Below are positions 31,468-37,236 of a stretch of 37,236 nucleotides of DNA, piece after piece. The position numbers were made by a program, and so were the translations under genes. The stretch lies in IMG/VR virus record IMGVR_UViG_3300037264_002609, positions 1 through 37,236 of that record. One strand, written 5' to 3'. Position 1 is the stretch's first letter. Every line of letters begins with the position of its first letter. The stretch comes from a virus. Under the pieces are notes generated by a model, which was not told the DNA's origin, searched no databases, and saw only the letters and a list, made by a program, of their open reading frames with translations.

Positions 31468-33438
31468 TTACCTTGTTGCCGCGTTCAAGAAGAACCGAAC
31501 CTGGGCGAAAGGCGTGGCACCAACTGGAACACGAGCGTTGAGTCGCACGGTTGTTCCGCTCACAACTGAGATGTCCGTGATCTCCCAGTGGTCGTCGCCG
31601 TCGAAGATGAACGGCGAATACCACTCGGAATTGCCGCCGGTTAGAAACAGGATCTCTGAGCCAGACATCACAGTAGTGAATGAGTAGAGCGCGCCGCTTC
31701 CTAGCACGTTGTGAGTGAAGAGACCGCTCTCGTTGAAGAGATTACCCGTCGCGAAGTTGGTGAAACCCCGGCCTTGCGGTCCCTGTAGGCCGGGTGGCCC
31801 CGGCATTCCGCCCATACCAGGATTACCAGGCACGCCGGTCGGGCCCCGCTGGTTGATGTTGGCTACACCCGATGGTCCAGGAGTAGCGGAGGTGAACTCG
31901 ATCGAGTTGACGTGCGGCGGCCCGACCTGCATGTTGATCTGCTGGACTGCGAAGATAGCGCCTGCCTTGCCTTCGGCGATATTAGACGTTACCTGCGCCT
32001 TACCGTAGATCGAGGTCGTCGCGGTGGGCAGCGGCGCCTCTTCGTAGTTCTTCAGCAGTTCCGTGAAGTAGTCGTACTGAGCAGTATCAACCGCCGCCCA
32101 CGAGTTGAAGTAGACACGGACGGTCGACGCGGGCATCGAGAAGGCTGTCTCGGTCGCCGGGCCGGTCCTAGTCCTCGCGTTGAGAGTGAACCGACGGCGC
32201 ACACCAGGAGGTGTCAGCGCTGGCGTCGTCGCATTCGGGAACAGGACCGAGAGGTTCAGCAGGATGTTCGACGGCACAGAGGCAACCTCAAACAGGTCGC
32301 CGCTCACGGGGTCTTCGATGATGTCGCCCGGCTCTACCTGGGACAGGAAGGTGGTTGCTGTGCCGTTTACCGCCGCGGAACCGTTGTTGAAGACGATCGC
32401 GGTACCACTCAAGTCCACTTCATCAAAGACCAGGCGACCGTAGGCCACCTGGCGCGACGAGTCGGTGAGACGCGACTCGGTCGTTGCGTCGATGATCGAG
32501 CAGGCGTTGCGCTCTGGGTCCGTAAGCGCGCCGACTGGCGGCGGGTCAGGAACCGTGCCCGATGTGATCGCGCCCACCCGTGTCTCTGACGCGAAGCCGT
32601 CAAAATCGATCGTGGGAGCGAGCGAGATCAGCGTGCGGTGGTAGGCGGAAAAGGCCCGACTGATGTTGATCGTGTCGGTAGGGGCGGCGACCACGAAGTC
32701 ACCCGCCTTGATCGTCCGAATCTCCTTACCGAGCCGCCCGGCCATCGCTGCTGCGCTGGCGTCCTCCTCAAGACGGGCGTCGAGTGATGGGTGAACGAAG
32801 CCCGACAGATCGACCCGCGCAGCGACCACCTCGGCACTGATAGCGACGGCGGCAAGCAGTTCTTCGACTGCACCAGACTTCATGAACCCGTAGCCGAGCG
32901 GTGTTCCGGTGTAGGCGTAGGGCGTGGTGCGGTTGAACGGCTCTGCGACGTCGATCAGGTTCGGCGCAGTGACCACACAGATCAGGATCTCAGTGGGATA
33001 GACGGGTGCAGGCGTCTGGGTAAGGATCTGCGCCGAGTGCGGGAAGCCGAGCCTGCCGTTCACCTTCAGGACTACGTTCACCGGAAAGGAGTTGTGGCTT
33101 GAGAAGTCGATCGTGATGTTGTCCTGGACGATGACGTCTACGACGTAGAGCGGATCGTCCTGCGAGGTAACGCGTGCGAGGCTGAGGCCGCTTGTCGGAT
33201 CAACCGCAAGCGTCAGCACCGAGTTGTTGAAGCTCGGTGTGAAACCGAGATAGACGCCAAGCGGGATTCCCAGGAACTTCCTGTTCGTGGCCTCCGACGT
33301 GTAGCGCTCGCCGTAGCGGTACTTGACCAACTCAGGATTGATCGTGACAGTCTGGAAGATCGTAGGGGCGAGAGAGGGCCCGCCTCCCCCGAAGAGGCTG
33401 CTGATCGGTCCACCCGAGATTGGAACAATGCTTGGCAC
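31468..33438 (-). CDS. Collagen-like virion fibre/adhesin protein, 656 aa (paralogue 3)
   Basis: Starts at GTG 33438 with only a weak ribosome site, 6 bp after the 436-aa gene. Shared motifs: FLGIPLGVYLGFTPSFNNS, SLARVTSQDDPLYVVDV, GYGFMKSGAVEELL and SAEVVAARVDLSG (about residues 55-230). A Gly-X-Y segment lies at about 529-556 (RGPTGVPGNPGMGGMPGPPG then LQGPQGRG), the longest and most Pro-rich of the three, and is followed by a 100-residue beta C-terminal domain (FTHNVLGSGALYSFTTVMSG...). It is the best candidate substrate for the hydroxylase gene downstream, by Pro content in the Y position of Gly-X-Y triplets. Function as a fibre is inferred. Confidence 0.8.
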   Translation of the reverse strand: MPSIVPISGGPISSLFGGGGPSLAPTIFQTVTINPELVKYRYGERYTSEATNRKFLGIPLGVYLGFTPSFNNSVLTLAVDPTSGLSLARVTSQDDPLYVVDVIVQDNITIDFSSHNSFPVNVVLKVNGRLGFPHSAQILTQTPAPVYPTEILICVVTAPNLIDVAEPFNRTTPYAYTGTPLGYGFMKSGAVEELLAAVAISAEVVAARVDLSGFVHPSLDARLEEDASAAAMAGRLGKEIRTIKAGDFVVAAPTDTINISRAFSAYHRTLISLAPTIDFDGFASETRVGAITSGTVPDPPPVGALTDPERNACSIIDATTESRLTDSSRQVAYGRLVFDEVDLSGTAIVFNNGSAAVNGTATTFLSQVEPGDIIEDPVSGDLFEVASVPSNILLNLSVLFPNATTPALTPPGVRRRFTLNARTRTGPATETAFSMPASTVRVYFNSWAAVDTAQYDYFTELLKNYEEAPLPTATTSIYGKAQVTSNIAEGKAGAIFAVQQINMQVGPPHVNSIEFTSATPGPSGVANINQRGPTGVPGNPGMGGMPGPPGLQGPQGRGFTNFATGNLFNESGLFTHNVLGSGALYSFTTVMSGSEILFLTGGNSEWYSPFIFDGDDHWEITDISVVSGTTVRLNARVPVGATPFAQVRFFLNAATR

Positions 33439-33444
33439 AGCAGC

Positions 33445-34755
33445 TTACTCGTTGTAGCTCAGAAGAATCGACCCAAGCTGCACAATGTTGCTCGAAGCGC
33501 CGTCGACGTATACACGTACGAGAGCGAGCGAGCCCACAGTAGGGACCTCAGAGGCTCCGGAGAAGGTCGTCGTGAACAACACGGCGAACGTGGTCGCGTC
33601 GTAGAAGGCCACCGTTACCGAGGTAGTACTGGTGTAGTTGAACAAGACGTAGATCGCCGTGGTTCCGGCGATACCAGTCGGCGTGCTCGTCTTGGTAACA
33701 GCACCGACCCTGCGCTCGATCGTCCACGCGCCGGTACCGGACTGCCGGGCGAAGATCGCGTTGTTCTGGCCGAAGAAGGTACCGGCGCTTGTTGTGCCGA
33801 TTCCGAAGGTGGTCTCAGAAGAGACGTTGATTGACGGCAACCGTAGCTTGAAGACCAGCCGAGCAAGCGCGGTCGAGATAATTGGGGGGGACTCCATGCG
33901 GAGTACATCACCGCCGCTTGGAAAGGTGTACTGCCTAGCAGGACCAAATCCAGCAACGGTGGTGAAAATATGCGCCGGTGTACTCCCGGCGCTGTCATCG
34001 ATAGTCATGTCGCCGAACTCTGTGTCTCCTCCGGTGCTACTCGGGAGGAAAGACTCACTGAGGTTGACGGCGCTGGGGCTCGGTGCCCAATACTGATGCA
34101 ACATGCTCACAGGGAAGATCAACGACTGCCTCGTCGTCAGACCAACACCCGGAATGCTGCTGTGGTTGAGGGCCGCGTGCGCAGCAGTTGTGAGATCGCC
34201 TACGCCTGGAAGACCGGTATGGCTCAGCGTCGTGTGATCCACGACCCCAGTACCGGGTGCTGTCGCCAGGTTCCCGACGCCCGTGATGCCGGAGTGGTTC
34301 GTGGTCGCGTGCGCGGCAGTCGTGAGATCGCCTACTCCAGCGATGCCGATGTGGTTCGTTGCGCCGTGGACAGTCGAGGTGAAGGCTTCGGCTGCTGGCA
34401 CGCCAGGAAGACCTGTGTGATTTACTGTGTTATGCACAGCGGTTGTCAGCAGCGACGTGATGACAGACGCCGGCAGGCTCGTGAAGACGCTCTTGGAGCC
34501 GGCGGCGAAGTTCACGAGCGTATTTGCGTTCGTCGAGGCGAGCACGGTGGTCCGCGCGAGCGTGCTCGGCCCAACTGTTCCCAGCCCGACCTCCCACTCG
34601 TTGGTGGTCGTGTCGAAGATGACGTAGTAGGTCGTGTTTCCTACACCGACGACCGAGAAGCTCTGGAACCCGGCGACTGGCCCAGCGAGCGTAAGAGTCC
34701 CGGTGCCTAGCGTTACCGTGGTCTCTTGAACGCGGTCCGCATAGATCAGCGCCAT
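33445..34755 (-). CDS. NHTG-repeat fibre protein, 436 aa (paralogue of 28557-29600)
   Basis: The N-terminal domain (YADRVQETTVTLGTGTLTLA, WEVGLGTVGPSTLARTTVLA) is the DRV-ETT domain of phage virion proteins and aligns with the 347-aa paralogue. Residues about 107-205 hold six repeats around NH(T/I/S)GxxGVG, some fused with DLTTAAHATTNHSGI. The C-terminal ~210 residues differ from the other copy and look like a jelly-roll domain (FPSSTGGDTEFGDMTIDDS...; TAIYVLFNYTSTTSVTVAFY), a lectin-like layout of strands. It could bind a cell-surface glycan, but this is inferred from beta pattern alone. The repeat count differs between the copies, so repeat expansion or recombination is likely. Confidence 0.8.
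   Translation of the reverse strand: MALIYADRVQETTVTLGTGTLTLAGPVAGFQSFSVVGVGNTTYYVIFDTTTNEWEVGLGTVGPSTLARTTVLASTNANTLVNFAAGSKSVFTSLPASVITSLLTTAVHNTVNHTGLPGVPAAEAFTSTVHGATNHIGIAGVGDLTTAAHATTNHSGITGVGNLATAPGTGVVDHTTLSHTGLPGVGDLTTAAHAALNHSSIPGVGLTTRQSLIFPVSMLHQYWAPSPSAVNLSESFLPSSTGGDTEFGDMTIDDSAGSTPAHIFTTVAGFGPARQYTFPSGGDVLRMESPPIISTALARLVFKLRLPSINVSSETTFGIGTTSAGTFFGQNNAIFARQSGTGAWTIERRVGAVTKTSTPTGIAGTTAIYVLFNYTSTTSVTVAFYDATTFAVLFTTTFSGASEVPTVGSLALVRVYVDGASSNIVQLGSILLSYNE
34140..34437. repeat. NHTG/NHSG-type repeats in the 436-aa fibre protein
   Basis: About six coding repeats; four keep GDLTTAAH or GNLATAP between NH-x-G units. The stretch GVGDLTTAAHA occurs twice and GVGDLTTA more, with similar DNA, pointing to duplication within the gene. 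Confidence 0.7.
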
Positions 34756-34819
34756 ACTGCACCTTCGCTTAGGCTGTGAAAACGAGAGGCCGAACTGGGT
34801 GAGTAGTTCTCCTCACGCA

Positions 34820-35662
34820 TTAGATCTTACTTCCTCCGATGTTTCCATCGAGACCGCGTTCCAATCCGTAGACACCCGGACTTAGGAACTCCAGGATACG
34901 GGGTGCTGGCGGGGGCGATGACCCAGGTGGCGCTAGCGGCGGCGCTTCCGGTGCTTGCGTATAGGCGGAGGCAATGTTCGAAGGAACCGATTCGTCGACC
35001 GGGTTGAAGCCGATGACCCGATAGTCGAAGACAACGAGCGGGGTGGCGTTGTAGTCGACGAACCCTGTGGTATTGGCCGGCACAGTGCCGATCACCGTCC
35101 AGATTCCCTGACCGTTCAGCGAGCGCTCGATCCTGAAGCCACTCTCTTGGTTGCTGACGTCGGTCCATGTCAGAGAGATGATGCCTACGTTCACGGGAGT
35201 GGCGATGAGATTGATCGGCGGGGGGATTCCGATGAAGAAGACTGTTCCTCCTGTATGACCACTGTAGTTCCGGAGCGGCTCAAGATTAGTCACACCGCTC
35301 GTAGGATGTGAGTAATGCCGCAATGGTTGAAAGAGGGCATTCGCCCCTGTGGGCATGCCGTAGGTTTGAGCGGGCGTGAGCGGGCTGACATGTGCGCCGG
35401 TGACCGGACTGAAGTTAAGTCCAGAGAGATAGTTAACCTGTGTGTCGCTCCCGCCTCCCAGCGAGTTCGGAATGTAGCTCAGGGACTCGTCCGACGAACC
35501 GCCGAGCACAGCCCCCGGAATGAACGAGGTCGGCTCGTCCGAAGCGCCACCGAGGACGGAGAGCGGCACGTAATCAACAAGATCGTCGGAAGCGCCTCCG
35601 AGGACCGCAGTGGGAAGGAAGTCGAGCGGCTCGTTTGATTCGCCGCCCAGTTCTGAGGGCAT
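34820..35662 (-). CDS. FN3-domain protein with LGG-SDE repeats, 280 aa
   Basis: The first 80 residues are five repeats of about 16 residues built on LGGxSDE (LGGESNEPLDFLPTAV, LGGASDDLVDYVPLSV, LGGASDEPTSFIPGAV, LGGSSDESLSYIPNS, LGGGSDTQVNYLSG). A Gly/Pro/His-rich linker includes two LRHYSHPTSG / LRNYSGHTGG copies. Residues about 149-235 are a fibronectin type III domain (PINLIATPVNVGIISLTWTD...GFRIERSLNG...FDYRVIGFN), common in phage tail and adhesion proteins where it binds carbohydrates or spaces domains. The tail is Pro-rich. The GGAGGG ribosome site before ATG 35662 is good. The repeats may bind calcium or pack against another fibre protein; I do not know them from elsewhere. Confidence 0.82.
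   Translation of the reverse strand: MPSELGGESNEPLDFLPTAVLGGASDDLVDYVPLSVLGGASDEPTSFIPGAVLGGSSDESLSYIPNSLGGGSDTQVNYLSGLNFSPVTGAHVSPLTPAQTYGMPTGANALFQPLRHYSHPTSGVTNLEPLRNYSGHTGGTVFFIGIPPPINLIATPVNVGIISLTWTDVSNQESGFRIERSLNGQGIWTVIGTVPANTTGFVDYNATPLVVFDYRVIGFNPVDESVPSNIASAYTQAPEAPPLAPPGSSPPPAPRILEFLSPGVYGLERGLDGNIGGSKI
35420..35653. repeat. Five LGG-SDE tandem repeats in the FN3 protein
   Basis: Coding repeats of 45-51 bases on the minus strand. Each starts with Leu-Gly-Gly and an acidic Ser-Asp-Glu type triplet. The DNA is similar but not identical between units. Confidence 0.75.
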
Positions 35663-35676
35663 TGGCTAGCCCTCCG

Positions 35677-37107
35677 CTAGGAGAAGATCTGCGGCGTCGT
35701 CTTAGCGAAGGCGCCGATCGAGAAGCCGTCGGTTTGTGCCAGCCACGTCACGAAGAATGTCGTGACTCCGTTGTCCGCCGCGTCCAGGCCGTCGATCTGA
35801 GTATTACCGGCACCCAGGGTGCCGACGGACGGATTCGAGAGGGTGGCATAGGGCGTGGCCGGGTACTCGCCTACTGCGTTGGTCCTGATCCATCGCACGC
35901 TGACTGCGTCCACAGTCGGGTTTGGCGAATAGATCTTGAAGCCGTAACGAACACCACCGATCACCGGCGTCGCACTGATTCGCTCGATGTGGCGCTGCCC
36001 AGAGGTCCAAAACGCAGACCCACCGTTGTGGACGCCGAGCGGAAGGGCGTGCCGCGTGTTTCCGCCCGACCCGAGCGAGGTGAAGGCGGAGGCGATCCCG
36101 TTCCACTGATACAGCGAGTTCGGGGTGCCCGTTGCGCCGTCAACCGCGACGTACAGGTAGATCGTCGGCTCAGTCGTTGGCAGGTTGTCTTGTCTGTCCA
36201 CGATCTCCGCGATTCGCGAGGAGGTGGTGGCCGACCCAAGCACCGACTGGATGCTGATCGCGCTCGTGATCTCGGTGCGCGTGAGGGCGCTGTTCCACGA
36301 GTAGGCTCGCCACCCCCCGACCCCACTAGCCCCGAGGATGATCCCGACCAGCAGGTCGCTCGCCGGGTCCACGAACAGGGCGAACCTGCTCCCCAGGCTG
36401 CTACCGATGCCGGTGGCACCAGACAGGAAGGCGATGTCCACCTCGACCCACGCCCCGGCAAGGAACTCGTACAACGACCGACCGGTGTTGACGCTGTTCT
36501 GGACCCCCACGGCAAACAGGCGATCTTGGTAGACGGCCATCGCGTGGCTGGAGCCCTGGTCGAGGCATGGCCCCACCACGAACGACATATTCGTGGTGTT
36601 CCAGATGAGCGTGTTGGGCGCGCTGCCAGAGTTGACGAACGCGTACAGGCTGCCGCGCCACTCCGTGACCGACCAGGGCGGGAAGTTAGCAGGATCGTAC
36701 AGCGCGAACGACCCCGACTTGGCCCAGGAGGAGCCGTCGGTCGAGGTGAAGAGTCTCCAGACGTTGGTCCCGCTACGGGCGGCGATCACCAGCGTCGCTA
36801 CTCCACCGGGGTAGAGCAGGTAGGGGCCAGCCTTGGCGGTGTTAGCCCCGAGATCACCGTCAGTGACCACGCTCGAATAGGTCGCTCCCCCATCGTTAGT
36901 GCGGTAGACGACATCTCTAACCACGGCGATCCAGCGGTCGTCCCCGAGAAATCTGATGACCCGCTGGCCAGTCTGCTCCGCGACGCCGCCGGCAGTTTCC
37001 AGCACGCCGAACGCCACGCCTACCGTGCTCGCCACACCAGTCACGTAACGACGGACCTGAGGGGTGGTCCCGTCAACTACGTTCAACGCCAGAAATGGAG
37101 TAGGCAT
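35677..37107 (-). CDS. Beta-propeller (Asp-box) virion protein, 476 aa
   Basis: Several blades with Asp-box-like motifs (S/T-x-D-G-x-x-W/Y) can be seen: RTNDGGATY (about 69-77), STDGSSW (about 117-123), and weaker copies later; between them are repeated beta strand pairs (IAVVRDVVY, LVIAARSGTNVWRLF, SLYAFVNSG, HAMAVYQDRLFAVGV, YLYVAVDG). These are typical of sialidase-type or BNR propellers used by phage fibres and baseplates as glycan-binding modules. I see no intact set of sialidase Arg residues, so enzyme activity is unlikely. The C-terminal 100 residues are another beta domain. The ATG at 37107 starts 3 bp after the gene upstream ends. Confidence 0.75.
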   Translation of the reverse strand: MPTPFLALNVVDGTTPQVRRYVTGVASTVGVAFGVLETAGGVAEQTGQRVIRFLGDDRWIAVVRDVVYRTNDGGATYSSVVTDGDLGANTAKAGPYLLYPGGVATLVIAARSGTNVWRLFTSTDGSSWAKSGSFALYDPANFPPWSVTEWRGSLYAFVNSGSAPNTLIWNTTNMSFVVGPCLDQGSSHAMAVYQDRLFAVGVQNSVNTGRSLYEFLAGAWVEVDIAFLSGATGIGSSLGSRFALFVDPASDLLVGIILGASGVGGWRAYSWNSALTRTEITSAISIQSVLGSATTSSRIAEIVDRQDNLPTTEPTIYLYVAVDGATGTPNSLYQWNGIASAFTSLGSGGNTRHALPLGVHNGGSAFWTSGQRHIERISATPVIGGVRYGFKIYSPNPTVDAVSVRWIRTNAVGEYPATPYATLSNPSVGTLGAGNTQIDGLDAADNGVTTFFVTWLAQTDGFSIGAFAKTTPQIFS

Positions 37108-37110
37108 AGG

Positions 37111-37236
37111 TTAGTCAGCTTCCACGGCGTCGACACGACGCCACGAACCGTCCGGGAGGCGAACTACGTCGCCAACTTCAACGTCGCTCGCAGACTTGAA
37201 GTCTCCGCTGCACAGGTGCACCAGCGACGAAGTCTC
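37111..37236 (-). CDS. C-terminal end of a gene cut by the window edge (41 aa visible)
   Basis: A frame open from the window edge ends at TAA 37111. The visible part includes LCSGDFKSASDVEVGDVVRL and then PDGSWRRVDAVEAD. The pattern (V.VGD.VRLPDGSW..V..VE) resembles a small SH3-like beta barrel or the start of a Hint fold. Too short to name. It probably shares a transcript with the propeller gene, 3 bp away. Confidence 0.6.
   Translation of the reverse strand, partial: ETSSLVHLCSGDFKSASDVEVGDVVRLPDGSWRRVDAVEAD

Noticed and set aside
35677-37107. Active sialidase
   Set aside because: Asp-box-like motifs are present but the Arg triad and Tyr/Glu pair of sialidases cannot be recognised.

Overview
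This window looks like part of a large, GC-rich tailed-phage genome (myovirus-like, class Caudoviricetes). Every gene I can support lies on the minus strand, so transcription runs from high to low coordinates. The head module is T4-like: portal (gp20-like), prohead protease fused to a coiled-coil scaffold (gp21/gp22-like) and major capsid protein (gp23-like), in that order. Genes are tightly packed, with 4-bp ATGA/GTGA overlaps and good Shine-Dalgarno (SD) sequences. The host cannot be named from this sequence; high GC only suggests a GC-rich bacterium. Long plus-strand ORFs are antisense shadows.

Layout in transcription order. (1) 37236-26035: virion adhesion and fibre genes. These are a protein tail cut by the window edge, an Asp-box beta-propeller candidate, an FN3 protein with LGG-SDE repeats, two paralogous NHTG-repeat fibre proteins and three paralogous 617-656 aa proteins, each with a short collagen-like Gly-X-Y segment near the C-terminus. 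(2) 26035-24241: a 2-oxoglutarate/Fe(II) prolyl-hydroxylase-like enzyme, an overlapping small lipoprotein and two small helical proteins. (3) 24216-15422: a terminator, a free-standing decayed intein (Hint/HNH) protein, the portal gene carrying a 158-aa mini-intein, two head-region proteins, protease-scaffold, capsid protein and a strong terminator. (4) 15388-10133: an accessory island with a tandem HNH endonuclease, two paralogous repeat proteins, two unknown genes, another HNH protein and a ~700-nt gene-free stretch dense in hairpins. Three of these hairpins have GNRA tetraloops, only when read on the minus strand. (5) 10132-8265: RNase HI and a CCA-adding enzyme. (6) 8063-1: a basic protein, three small beta-rich structural proteins, a ParB-like protein coupled to a 1177-aa charged protein, and two unknown genes.

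The parts most worth following up are the candidate large structured RNA (10172-10867), the portal mini-intein next to a decayed stand-alone intein-like gene, the prolyl-hydroxylase beside three collagen-like virion proteins, and the pair of GWS-repeat paralogues in the HNH island. Functional calls rest on motifs read by eye; no database search was run.
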